Assembly: GCF_000219125.1 (NCBI RefSeq)
Contig: NZ_AFGF01000240.1
Coordinates: 60,091-92,808 of the forward strand
Direction: 5' to 3'
Length of the DNA stretch: 32,718 nt
Source of the DNA: Acetonema longum DSM 6540
GTDB lineage: Bacteria; Bacillota; Negativicutes; Sporomusales; Acetonemataceae
Position 1 is the stretch's first letter. Every line of letters begins with the position of its first letter. The notes under the pieces were generated by a model, which was not told the origin of the DNA, searched no databases, and saw only the letters and a list, made by a program, of their open reading frames with translations. Positions 24,821 through 32,584 of this stretch are shown one piece after another. The position numbers were made by a program, and so were the translations under genes.

Positions 24821-26038
24821 ATGTCTGTTTTAGAAGTGCTGCAGGAACGCGGCTTTATCGAACAATTAACCCATGAGGCGGAAATTAAAGAACTCTTAGA
24901 GAAAGAAAAAATCACTTTCTATATCGGTTTTGATCCTACAGCTGACAGCCTGCATGTGGGGCACTTTCTGGGCATGATGGTCATGGCCCATATGCAGCGG
25001 GCCGGACACCGCCCCATCTGCCTGATCGGAGGCGGAACCGCCATGGTCGGCGACCCCAGCGGCAAAACTGACATGCGCAAAATGATGACCCAGGAAACCA
25101 TCCAACACAACGGCGACTGCTTCAAAAAACAGATGCAGAAATTCATTGATTTTTCCCATGGGCGGGCCCTGATGGCCAATAACGCCGACTGGCTGCTGGT
25201 CCAGAACTACGTCCAGATGCTGCGGGATGTGGGGGTCCACTTCTCGGTCAACCGTATGCTGACCGCGGAATGCTTTAAGCAGCGGATGGAAAAAGGCCTG
25301 ACCTTCCTGGAGTTCAACTACATGATCATGCAGGCCTTTGATTTTCTTGAACTTAACCGCCGCTACGACTGCGTTATGCAAATGGGCGGCAATGACCAAT
25401 GGTCCAACATCCTGGCCGGTGTGGAGCTCATCCGCCGCAAAGAGGCCAAGCCAGCCTTTGGCCTGACTTTCACCCTGCTGACCACCAGCGATGGCCGCAA
25501 GATGGGCAAAACCGAAAGAGGCGCCCTCTGGCTGGACGCGGAAAAGACTTCCCCCTATGACTTCTACCAATACTGGCGCAACATCGACGATGCTGATGTG
25601 GAAAAATGCCTGGCGCTCCTGACCTTCCTGTCCATGGATGAAGTCAGGCGCCTGGGGGCTCTCAAGGACCAGGAAATCAATATCGCCAAGAAAACCCTGG
25701 CCTTTGAAGTAACCAAGCTGATCCACAGCGAAGAGGAAGCTCTCAAAGCTCAGCAGGCCGCCGAAGCTCTGTTCGGCGGCGCCGGCGCTCTCGACAACGC
25801 CCCCACTGTCACCATCTCCCCCTCCGACCTGGGGACCAAACTGCTGGATGTTCTGACTGCTGCCGGCATCTTCCCTTCCAAAAGCGAAGGCCGCCGCTTA
25901 ATCACTCAGGGAGGGTTATACCTGGGCAACGATAAAGTGACAGACCAGGAAATGATCCTGACCGCCGATTTATTTGAAAATAACAGCCTGCTGCTGCGCA
26001 AAGGGAAAAAGACCTACCACCGGATTGTGGTTGAGTAA
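24821..26038 (+). CDS. tyrS: Tyrosyl-tRNA synthetase
   Basis: A 405-residue class Ic synthetase. The HIGH-type motif is HVGH (about residues 45-48), the substrate motif GGNDQWSN follows, and the KMSKS loop appears as KMGKT. The C-terminal S4 RNA-binding domain is seen in [20 protein letters not shown]. Length is normal. I start at the ATG at 24821 ([12 protein letters not shown]), 10 nt after GAGGAGG; the frame is open upstream, but that would translate the T-box. Expression is controlled by the T-box leader. Confidence 0.97.
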   Translation: MSVLEVLQERGFIEQLTHEAEIKELLEKEKITFYIGFDPTADSLHVGHFLGMMVMAHMQRAGHRPICLIGGGTAMVGDPSGKTDMRKMMTQETIQHNGDCFKKQMQKFIDFSHGRALMANNADWLLVQNYVQMLRDVGVHFSVNRMLTAECFKQRMEKGLTFLEFNYMIMQAFDFLELNRRYDCVMQMGGNDQWSNILAGVELIRRKEAKPAFGLTFTLLTTSDGRKMGKTERGALWLDAEKTSPYDFYQYWRNIDDADVEKCLALLTFLSMDEVRRLGALKDQEINIAKKTLAFEVTKLIHSEEEALKAQQAAEALFGGAGALDNAPTVTISPSDLGTKLLDVLTAAGIFPSKSEGRRLITQGGLYLGNDKVTDQEMILTADLFENNSLLLRKGKKTYHRIVVE

Positions 26039-26048
26039 AAGAAAATAA

Positions 26049-26094
26049 AAAAGCGCCGCAAAGCGTTATAAACGCGATGCGGCGCCTTTTTATC
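26049..26094. terminator. Bidirectional terminator between tyrS and the ABC-F gene
   Basis: GCGCCGC/GCGGCGC stem (26053-26059 and 26079-26085) with a further inner AGCG/CGC pairing, and A and T runs on both sides. It lies 14 nt past the tyrS stop and overlaps the last bases of the convergent ABC-F gene. Confidence 0.9.
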
Positions 26095-27724
26095 GCAATT
26101 GCTTAAGCTGAGCCAGTACCTCCCGGTACTCCCGATCCAGTTGAACCGCATTATCCTTCTTGCCCGGAGCGGCCAGCCGGCTCACCAGTTCTGACAAGCG
26201 GTGCTCCAATACCAGACGGGCTGCCGGATCGGCTTCAGGCTGATTTTTCCGGGACCGGGACAAAGTCTCCTGATACTGCGCGTAATTGCCGGGAAATTGC
26301 CGGATACCCTGGTCCTGAATCAGCAGCAGGTCAGTGGCCACCTTATTGACAAATCGCCGGTCATGGGACACAAACAGCAGGTTTCCCGGATACTCTGCCA
26401 ACACTCCCTCCACCGCCTCCAGGGAAGGGATGTCCAGATAGTTAGTAGGCTCATCCAGTATCAGCATATTCACGTCGCTTAAAAGAATCCGGGCCAGACA
26501 GACCCGCACCCTTTCTCCCCCGCTCAGCATCCCCGCCGCCTTATAGACCGCATCGCCTTTGAACAGCAGCCTGGCCAAAGTCAGGCGGACAAAATTCTCA
26601 TCATACGCGCTGGTCTCCAACACATTTGCCAACAGAGTTTTCTCAGGCGTGAGAATGCTCATATCCTGCCGGAAATAGCCGATCTTCAGTGATGAAGACA
26701 CAGTAATGCCCGGATGGCCATACAGGATCATCGACAGCAGAGTGGTCTTGCCGCTGCCGTTAGGGCCTATGACGGCAGTACGCCGGCCGTTAAAGACCGT
26801 AAAATCCGCCCGGTTGAACAGCACTTTTTCGCCAAAAGTCTGACAAACCCCTTTACCCTGAATCAGCACCTTGCTGTGGATATCCGCCGCCGCCAGGTCC
26901 AGCTTCATCTGAGCCGGAGCTTTGGGACGCTCTTTCAACTCCAGCTGCTCCAGGCGGGATTCCATAGCCTTCACGGCTTTATCCAGATTGGCTTTGGCCT
27001 TTTGATTGCCCATCTTATGCAGCCGGGCTTCAGAGTTTCCCATGCGGGCCGGCGTTTTGCGCATGGTCTGGGCCCTTTGCCGGCGGTCTTCCGCGGCGGC
27101 TTCCAGTTTCCGTTTTTCCCGCAGATACTGTCCGTATTCAAACTCCTGCCGTTCAAGCTGAGCAGCCTTTTGCGCCTGATAGCTGCTGTAATTTCCCTGG
27201 TACATTCTCATGGCGCCGCTTTCCAGTTCAATGATCCGGTCACAGAGCGCATCCAGCAGTTCCCGGTCATGGGAGACCAGTATCATTGCGCCGGGAAAAG
27301 CCGCCAGCCTTTCCTCCAACAGCCGGATGCCCTTCTCATCTAAATTGGCGGTGGGTTCATCGGCAAACAGGATCTGACTGTTCTCGCTCAAAGCCGCCGC
27401 AATCTTTTGCCGGGTTTTTTCCCCACCGCTCATCGCCCCGGAGTCAACAGCCGAAACCCGGAATTGCCGGGCCAGCACCGGATCCACCTCTGCCGGCGGG
27501 CTGTCATCCAGTTGCGCAATATAGGCGGTTTGGCCATATTGTTTCACATTGCCCTGATCGGACGCCAAGAGCCCCGCCATGATTTTCAGCAATGTGGTCT
27601 TGCCGGATCCGTTTAAACCCACTATGCCGATTCGCTCCCCACTGTAAACTTTTAAGTGGTCCAAACGAAACAAAATTCGCTCCCCAAATCCTTTGACCAC
27701 ATCGTTAAGCTCTAAAACCAACAA
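26090..27724 (-). CDS. ABC-F family ATPase, antibiotic-resistance ribosome-protection type
   Basis: A 544-residue soluble protein with two ABC cassettes and no membrane segment. Walker A motifs are GLNGSGKT and GPNGSGKT, signature motifs SGGEKTR and SGGERVR, and Walker B motifs ILFADEPTANLD and MLILDEPTNYLD. Between them is a long charged helical linker (about residues 185-270) that in this family reaches the ribosomal peptidyl-transferase centre. Linker style and length resemble the Vga/VmlR/CplR group, which displaces lincosamides, streptogramin A and pleuromutilins; which drug, if any, is inferred. The start is TTG at 27724, inside the T tract of an attenuator that also holds its ribosome site. 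The short C-terminal helical extension may be structural. Confidence 0.88.
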   Translation of the reverse strand: MLVLELNDVVKGFGERILFRLDHLKVYSGERIGIVGLNGSGKTTLLKIMAGLLASDQGNVKQYGQTAYIAQLDDSPPAEVDPVLARQFRVSAVDSGAMSGGEKTRQKIAAALSENSQILFADEPTANLDEKGIRLLEERLAAFPGAMILVSHDRELLDALCDRIIELESGAMRMYQGNYSSYQAQKAAQLERQEFEYGQYLREKRKLEAAAEDRRQRAQTMRKTPARMGNSEARLHKMGNQKAKANLDKAVKAMESRLEQLELKERPKAPAQMKLDLAAADIHSKVLIQGKGVCQTFGEKVLFNRADFTVFNGRRTAVIGPNGSGKTTLLSMILYGHPGITVSSSLKIGYFRQDMSILTPEKTLLANVLETSAYDENFVRLTLARLLFKGDAVYKAAGMLSGGERVRVCLARILLSDVNMLILDEPTNYLDIPSLEAVEGVLAEYPGNLLFVSHDRRFVNKVATDLLLIQDQGIRQFPGNYAQYQETLSRSRKNQPEADPAARLVLEHRLSELVSRLAAPGKKDNAVQLDREYREVLAQLKQLR

Positions 27725-28025
27725 AAAAAACCCCTCCTAATCTGCTTAGGAGAGGATTGTATACACACAAAGCCCAGTCTACGAGACCGGAACAGTCCCA
27801 TAATCCAGACTAAAAGACAGTACCGGCAAGGCAGACCGCCAGAACCAAAAGGTTCCACAGGCCCCTTCCTTCCCCGCATGCCCTGTCAATCCTCTCCAAA
27901 GCCATAACAGTATAACCAGCCTAAGCCGGTTCGCCATACTGGTAAAGCTGTTGTAAAAAGGATGACTAGCGCATGTTGGCAGTACCGTATTCCTTTCTTT
28001 AAAATGGGACGCGCTAAATGGCGCT
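27723..28025 (-). promoter_or_regulatory. Transcription attenuator leader of the ABC-F gene
   Basis: A 300-nt leader. The terminator is CTCCTAA-N5-TTAGGAG (27734-27752) followed by eight Ts (27723-27730); it contains the ribosome site AGGAGGGG and ends at the start codon. An alternative perfect 11-bp pairing, GGAGAGGATTG (27887-27897) with CAATCCTCTCC (27749-27759), uses the 5' arm of that terminator and would prevent it. The upstream antiterminator strand lies in an open frame (MANRLRLVILLWLWRGL..., 27779-27937) without a clear ribosome site. The layout matches drug- or stall-responsive attenuators known before Vga/VmlR-type and erm genes; the trigger is inferred. Confidence 0.75.
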
Positions 28026-28031
28026 ACATTC

Positions 28032-28060
28032 ATTATACCCGGACCGGTCCTCGTTTACAA
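28032..28060 (-). promoter_or_regulatory. Promoter of the ABC-F leader
   Basis: Minus-strand TTGTAA (28055-28060), 17-nt spacer, TATAAT (28032-28037). Transcription would begin near 28025. Confidence 0.75.
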
Positions 28061-28102
28061 GAGTGCATATTGCCAAAAACCTGCAGTGCAGCGGATTAGC
28101 CA

Positions 28103-28462
28103 CTATTTGGTATAAGCGATATGGACGATTTCGATGGCCTCATCAGATTCCAGAATGGCGATTTCAATCGGTGGGATTTCGGCGATAACCGTATCCTCCA
28201 GCACGAATCTCACCACGCCAAACGTACTGTCGCAAAACGTATCATAAATCCGGCCGGCACTCTGACAGCCAAGGGGAACCGTATTGGTGCTGTTGGCCAC
28301 ATAGCCCACCTGACCCACCGGATCGATCTCTACCTTGATCGCCTCTCCGTCATGGGGATTGTCAGTCTCTTTTATCAGTTTCAAGGCAGTTCCCAGGCGA
28401 AACACATTACTGCCAAAATACTGGTTCATCCCCACCACTGCCACATACCGTTTCATTTCCAA
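28103..28462 (-). CDS. HIRAN-domain protein
   Basis: A 119-residue protein with a HIRAN-like core: YVAVVGMNQYFGSNVFRLG, then LIKETDNPHDGEAIKVEI and GQVGYVANSTNTVPLGC. The DNPHDxxAIxV and VGYV patterns are the family hallmark. HIRAN domains bind DNA or damaged ends in helicases such as HLTF; short stand-alone bacterial forms have no settled role. The acidic C-terminal 40 residues (VRFVLEDTVIAEIPPIEIAIL) look like a small beta domain. The start is either TTG at 28462, 8 nt from GGTG, or the ATG at 28456 (MKRYVAVVG). It stands alone on the minus strand. Confidence 0.75.
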   Translation of the reverse strand: MEMKRYVAVVGMNQYFGSNVFRLGTALKLIKETDNPHDGEAIKVEIDPVGQVGYVANSTNTVPLGCQSAGRIYDTFCDSTFGVVRFVLEDTVIAEIPPIEIAILESDEAIEIVHIAYTK

Positions 28463-28741
28463 GTAAAATTCACCGCCTCTCAGGCATGATAGTTACAAAG
28501 AACTTATCACTATATTCTATTCCAGTCAGCCTTAAACCACGCCTGTACAGAAAGGATATACTCTTGCGGCGCCTTTATATGAATATGAAACATGCGGACA
28601 GATTTCAAGCTCATCATTCTATTGGCAGCGCCATTCACTAAAAAATGTATTGATTGTTCGCCGGCCCTGAAGCCAATAATAAGAATAAACGCAGTCACAG
28701 GATGATCATCATAACCGGATCATCGGAAAGGAAAATCAGTC
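28463..28741. other. Intergenic stretch without recognised gene
   Basis: Between the divergent HIRAN and PrcB-domain genes. A minus-strand open frame of 62 codons (28510-28698) starts at a GTG without ribosome site and matches nothing I know. The plus-strand gene has GGAAAGG just before its start. No clear promoter pair was found. Confidence 0.4.
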
Positions 28742-29647
28742 ATGCGACATAAATCCAAACGAAAAACCCAGCAAAAAAAATACAGACGGCTGCTGGCGGC
28801 AGTAGCCGTCGCTGCCGTTCTATCCACGGCCATGCTGCCGGGTGGATTGCCGGCAAAGGTCCAGGCTTCCCCGGTAAATTCCCTCAACCTGGAAAACATT
28901 GCGATTTATGACAAGGCTGTCAAGCCTAACTGGGCCGGCAGCCCGGTGAGCCTGGTAAAAGCCAATGCCCGTAAATACGGTTTTAATCCCAACACCGACC
29001 GATTTTCCCTGCTTTCTCAGACAAGAACCAAAGCAACCGTCCAGGTGAAAAGCGGCGACCGGACTTTTAAAGTAGACCTGACCCGCAAGGGCTTCTCCCA
29101 GTGGAAAATCACCGTTATCCGCGGCATCGGCAATATGAAATACCCTGCCAGCTACACCCCGGCCAGTTTTTTTGAACCGCAGCAAAATATAACCCTGACT
29201 GCCGCCGAGATCCCAGATTCGGTACTAATGTACCGGAACAACGCCTTTGCCAATTGGACCTGGCAAGACTCCTCCGCTCCGGCGGATCTGAGCTTCGGCG
29301 TCCTGGTTCAAGATTCTCCTGGCAAACGCCGGATCCCGGCGGAGGTCTATGACCGGATCAAAGGCATGGACCTGCAAAACCGGCTGGTGCTTTATGCCGC
29401 TTTAGGCAATGAGAAATCCGACGGTTACGGCATCGGCATTGAACAGATCGCCGCTGCCGATGACCGGATTACCGTCACGGTGAGGACCAAAAGCCCCCGT
29501 CCAAATGAACGGGGGACAACCGGCGGCAAACCCTATGACATCGTGTCCCTGGACCGCACCGCGCTTAATTTTTGGAGTCCGCTGCATATTACCTTCGTAG
29601 ACCAGAACAATAAGACACTGCGTTCCTATACCGTTGTTCTCCGCTAA
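28742..29647 (+). CDS. Secreted PrcB-domain protein
   Basis: A 301-residue exported protein. The first 42 residues hold a basic N-region (RHKSKRKTQQKKYRR), a hydrophobic core (LLAAVAVAAVLSTAMLPGG) and a probable cleavage site after VQA. The middle (about 50-150) is an unassigned domain with a KATVQVKSGDRTFKVDL block resembling short beta repeats. The C-terminal part (about 185-300) matches the PrcB C-terminal domain: SDGYGIGIEQIAAADDRITVTV, then PYDIVSLDR. PrcB partners the PrcA protease in Treponema, but most Firmicute members are uncharacterised. The ATG at 28742 follows GGAAAGGAAAA. No protease gene is adjacent here. Confidence 0.75.
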   Translation: MRHKSKRKTQQKKYRRLLAAVAVAAVLSTAMLPGGLPAKVQASPVNSLNLENIAIYDKAVKPNWAGSPVSLVKANARKYGFNPNTDRFSLLSQTRTKATVQVKSGDRTFKVDLTRKGFSQWKITVIRGIGNMKYPASYTPASFFEPQQNITLTAAEIPDSVLMYRNNAFANWTWQDSSAPADLSFGVLVQDSPGKRRIPAEVYDRIKGMDLQNRLVLYAALGNEKSDGYGIGIEQIAAADDRITVTVRTKSPRPNERGTTGGKPYDIVSLDRTALNFWSPLHITFVDQNNKTLRSYTVVLR

Positions 29648-29694
29648 GTCATCCGGAATCCCCTACTAAACAACGCACCTGCAGCCTCAACCTG

Positions 29695-29930
29695 GGGCCG
29701 TTCAAAAAGGTTCAGATGCTAGGTAAGAGAAACGCTTGCGTTTCCGTACTAGTGGAGAATTCAGGTGACTTTTCGGCTTATGAGAGATCATCCGCTATCA
29801 GCACTCTCCCGAAAAGTCACGAATTCTGATACAGCGCGACGAGGACGGGCGTGAGACTGTACGTTCGCAGGGTACGTCGAACGCCCGCCCGCAGGAAGCA
29901 ACGACGCAGATGGGCCTTTTTCAACGGCCC
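29695..29930. repeat. Structured repeat element, copy 2
   Basis: A 236-bp element with terminal repeats GGGCCGTTCAAAAAGG and CCTTTTTCAACGGCCC (one mismatch between arms). Compared with copy 1 it carries an extra block of about 110 bp between GCTAGG and CGACGAGGACGG. That block contains a perfect GAAACGC/GCGTTTC hairpin and a long hairpin with arms GTGACTTTTCGG/CCGAAAAGTCAC inside GAATTC/GAATTC. The end with GACGCAGATGGGCC lies 3 nt from the stop codon of the aminotransferase gene, the same orientation relative to a gene end as in copies 1 and 3. Confidence 0.9.
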
Positions 29931-29933
29931 TCT

Positions 29934-31295
29934 CTAGCAATAGACATTGCCCGGCATACACCGTTGCGTATACTTTTCTATGTACCGTCGCGGGTTACGG
30001 GCTATGCGGGTCAGTAGATCAATGAAAATGTCCACTTCCCGGGAGGTATTGTACAGTCCGAAACTGATCCTCACCAAACCAGGCACAACTATATCCTCAT
30101 GGGCATGATAATATTCCAATTCCTGCTGGGTGAGTCCCAGCAATTTCTCTACATACGGGTGAGCGCAAAATAAACCGTTACGAACCGCAATCCCCGCTTC
30201 TCCCGACAAAATCTCCGCCAGCAGACCGTGAGAAACCTCTTTTAGGCTGAAAGAAATCAGGCTGACCCGGTTGTCTTCAACCTCCGATTGCTCCTGATCC
30301 GGAATACAATAAAGAGTCAGGCCGGGAATGGCTTTCATCCCGTTTATGGCATAGCGTATCAAGCCGTTTTCGTAAGCATGAACCGACCGCAAGTCACTGG
30401 AATTCAACGTTGCTATAGCCGCCGTCAAAGCCACCAGGCCTATGATATTGGGCGTACCGGCTTCGTGTCTTGCCGGCGGCGGCCCCCATTCCACAAACTG
30501 ACGGGAAACCAGGCCAACAGCACCGCCGCCGGCCAGCAAAGGTTCGGTCTGGGTGAAATCCTCCATGGGCCCGATCAGAACGCCTATGCCAAATGGGGCA
30601 TACATCTTATGGGCGGAGAAAGCCAGGTAGTCAATATGATCCGGCGAATTCACCGGCTTCATGTCGATGGGCGCGTGGGACGCCAATTGGGCCGCATCGA
30701 CGAAGATTTTGGCGCCGTGGCGATGAGCCGTGCGGGCAATCTGACTGAGGGGATTCATATATCCGGTCACATTGGAGGCGCCGCTCACCGCCACCAGACC
30801 GACCTTTCCCTGATAGGCCCTCAGTTTGGCTTCCAGATTGGGCAAAGACAGTCTGCCGTCCGAGTCCACCCGGACATAATCGGTTTTAAAACCGGTCCGC
30901 CAAGGCAGGTCATTGGCCAGATGCTCCATTTCGGTGCTGAGAATGATCTGCTCCGGCCGGATGGCTCTCAGAACGTGGGCCAGAAGATTAGCCGATTCAG
31001 TGGTATTTTTGGTGAAAATCACCACCTGGGACGGATCTGCCCCGATAAACTCATGCACCATCTCCCGGGCCTTTTCATAAAGGTCGGAAGACAGCACTGA
31101 CTTATAGCCTTTTCCCCGGTGCACCGAAGAATACCAGGGCGCGAAATCCACAATCCGGTTCATAACCGCATGAAAGGGCGGCGTAGTAGCCGCGTTATCA
31201 AAGTTTATGGCCGTAGCGGTTCCCCCGCCGGCTATAGGGACCTTCAAATTGACTCCTGCCACCAAGCGTCTAAAATCATTATCTGCACGTGGCAT
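29934..31295 (-). CDS. Class V aminotransferase, cysteine desulfurase-like (NifS/SufS fold)
   Basis: A 453-residue PLP enzyme. The N-terminal INFDNAATTPP motif, the TKNTTESANLLAHVL phosphate-binding block, the FVDAAQLASHAP aspartate block, the PLP lysine in AFSAHKMYAPFGIGVL and the late RNGLFCAHPYVEKLL segment are all present. The cysteine in RNGLFCAH occupies the catalytic persulfide position of SufS/CsdA (RxGxxCA). It is longer than typical SufS (about 405) and has a Cys at its last residue (NVYC). I start at the ATG at 31295, 6 nt after GGTG; GTG codons at 31307 and 31304 are alternatives. No SufU/IscU scaffold gene is adjacent, so the sulfur acceptor, or even the desulfurase activity, is open. 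Confidence 0.88.
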   Translation of the reverse strand: MPRADNDFRRLVAGVNLKVPIAGGGTATAINFDNAATTPPFHAVMNRIVDFAPWYSSVHRGKGYKSVLSSDLYEKAREMVHEFIGADPSQVVIFTKNTTESANLLAHVLRAIRPEQIILSTEMEHLANDLPWRTGFKTDYVRVDSDGRLSLPNLEAKLRAYQGKVGLVAVSGASNVTGYMNPLSQIARTAHRHGAKIFVDAAQLASHAPIDMKPVNSPDHIDYLAFSAHKMYAPFGIGVLIGPMEDFTQTEPLLAGGGAVGLVSRQFVEWGPPPARHEAGTPNIIGLVALTAAIATLNSSDLRSVHAYENGLIRYAINGMKAIPGLTLYCIPDQEQSEVEDNRVSLISFSLKEVSHGLLAEILSGEAGIAVRNGLFCAHPYVEKLLGLTQQELEYYHAHEDIVVPGLVRISFGLYNTSREVDIFIDLLTRIARNPRRYIEKYTQRCMPGNVYC

Positions 31296-31361
31296 CTTGA
31301 TCACCACTTTGTCATTTTGTTTTCAATCATTTGTTACAAACTCATCTGCGGCCTCGAACCT

Positions 31362-31714
31362 GGGACCGTTCAAAAAGGTTCAGATGCTAGATAGGAAATA
31401 CGCTTGCGTTTCCGTACTAGTGGAGAATCGGGTGACTTTTCGACTTATGAAAAATCATCCGCTATCACCAATCTCCCAAAAAGTCTCGAATTCTGATACA
31501 GCGTGACGAGGACGGGCGGTCAGACGGTACGTTCGGGAGGTACGACGATACTAGAAAGATGCGGAGCATCGTGAGATCAGAAAGAGAACAGCTCACTTTT
31601 CAGTCTAGTCACAGCCAAATAGACTACTGCATACGAAACCGAAAAGGGATGTTTTCTGAATGATCCCGCCCGCAGGAGGCTGCAGTGACGCAGATGGGCC
31701 TTTTTCAACGGTCT
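31362..31714. repeat. Structured repeat element, copy 3 (long form, nested insert)
   Basis: A 353-bp element with ends GGACCGTTCAAAAAGG and CCTTTTTCAACGGTC. It shares the insert of copy 2 (degraded: GTGACTTTTCG/AAAAGTC arms) and carries a second insert of about 115 bp between GGTACGACG and CCCGCCCGCAGG. That insert includes GATGC/GCATC and begins ATACTAG. The GACGCAGATGGGCC end lies 6 nt from the SPOCS gene stop codon. Its other end is 54-66 nt upstream of the aminotransferase start (GTG 31307 or ATG 31295), so the element fills the space between two same-strand genes. Confidence 0.9.
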
Positions 31715-31720
31715 CCTGAA

Positions 31721-32584
31721 TCAGCCCTTGGGTTTCAGGGGAAGAGGAGGCATAGGCAGCGGGACTGCCTGCTGGTAAACCGGGGGATAGAGCACTTCCC
31801 GGTCAATCATGACTTTGACGCAGGCCTTCAGGACAACCCAGACATCAAAGGAACAATACCCATGATCATGATGATGATGATGATGCGGGTCGCAGCCGGG
31901 ATGCCCCGGATGATGGGGATGGTGGTCCGGGTCGCAATCCGGATGTCCCGGATGGTGAGGATGATGGGGCTTATGCCCGGGTTTAAAGTCATAATTACAG
32001 TAATAGCTTTCTTCCGGTCCATACTTGGAATCGCCCCAATGGCCATCGTCATCGCAGCACGGCCCATCCATATGCTTATCATGGTGGCCAGAATAGCCTT
32101 TCAGCCTTTCCTGGCGCATTTTTGACGTTACATCATAATCCACATATTCCACAAATACGCTGGCATCCACATCCATGCCCCGGCGGGCGCCAGAAATCGG
32201 AACGGCAATGGTAAACCGCACCCGCCGCACTTCTACGGCATGGACCGGCTGATGCGGCAGGCAGGCGACATAGAGGGCTTTGACCTCGAAACAGCCGCGG
32301 ACAATGACTTCATCGCAAAGCACCCGGACATCGGTGACGGTAACCCGCTTAATGAACACATCGACGATCTGCTCAATCAGGGGCTTATGCCGGGGCACAA
32401 AAATATGAATATCAATGGTCTTCTGCTCTTCAGCGCGGCCAACGACCTGATTGAAGCACATATTGGATAACATCGTATGCTGGCCATGATGATGACCGTA
32501 ATCGCCATGGTATCCGTGTCCGGATTGGTGGAAATGGTGATGTTTCGCACGCTGGACTTCAGGCTCTTTTCGTTCCTGATCCAT
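31721..32584 (-). CDS. Histidine-rich SPOCS-domain (DUF3794) protein
   Basis: A 287-residue protein. Residues about 53-155 match the SPOCS domain (DUF3794), as in the spore protein SipL: KTIDIHIFVPRHKPLIEQIV, VRVLCDEVIVRGCFEVKALYVA and FTIAVPISGARRGMDVDASV. The domain is flanked by unusual His-rich stretches: a short one at 15-36 and a long one at 167-242 with two copies of HHPHHPGHP-x-CDP followed by six consecutive His. Such stretches suggest binding of zinc, nickel or cobalt. A final short hydrophobic segment and a Pro-rich tail end the protein. GAGGGAGGG precedes the ATG at 32584 by 8 nt. A spore coat or envelope role is inferred from the domain. Confidence 0.85.
   Translation of the reverse strand: MDQERKEPEVQRAKHHHFHQSGHGYHGDYGHHHGQHTMLSNMCFNQVVGRAEEQKTIDIHIFVPRHKPLIEQIVDVFIKRVTVTDVRVLCDEVIVRGCFEVKALYVACLPHQPVHAVEVRRVRFTIAVPISGARRGMDVDASVFVEYVDYDVTSKMRQERLKGYSGHHDKHMDGPCCDDDGHWGDSKYGPEESYYCNYDFKPGHKPHHPHHPGHPDCDPDHHPHHPGHPGCDPHHHHHHDHGYCSFDVWVVLKACVKVMIDREVLYPPVYQQAVPLPMPPLPLKPKG
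31886..31966 (-). repeat. In-frame tandem repeat encoding the His/Pro motif
   Basis: Two imperfect copies of a 13-14-codon unit (residues 207-219 and 221-233 of the SPOCS protein) encode HHPHHPGHP-D/G-CDP, followed by a run of His codons. The repeat could expand or contract by slippage. Confidence 0.8.

Noticed and set aside
27938-28033. Longer leader reading frame starting at 28033
   Set aside because: Its ATG lies inside the -10 box of the ABC-F leader promoter, upstream of the expected transcript start, so it would not be on the mRNA; only the part from 27937 is a candidate.
28510-28698. Minus-strand open frame of 62 codons
   Set aside because: GTG start without ribosome site, no recognisable domain; reported only as an intergenic note.
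29695-31714. Considered as CRISPR or as insertion-sequence ends
   Set aside because: There are no evenly spaced short repeats with unique spacers, and the region between copies 2 and 3 encodes an aminotransferase, not a transposase.
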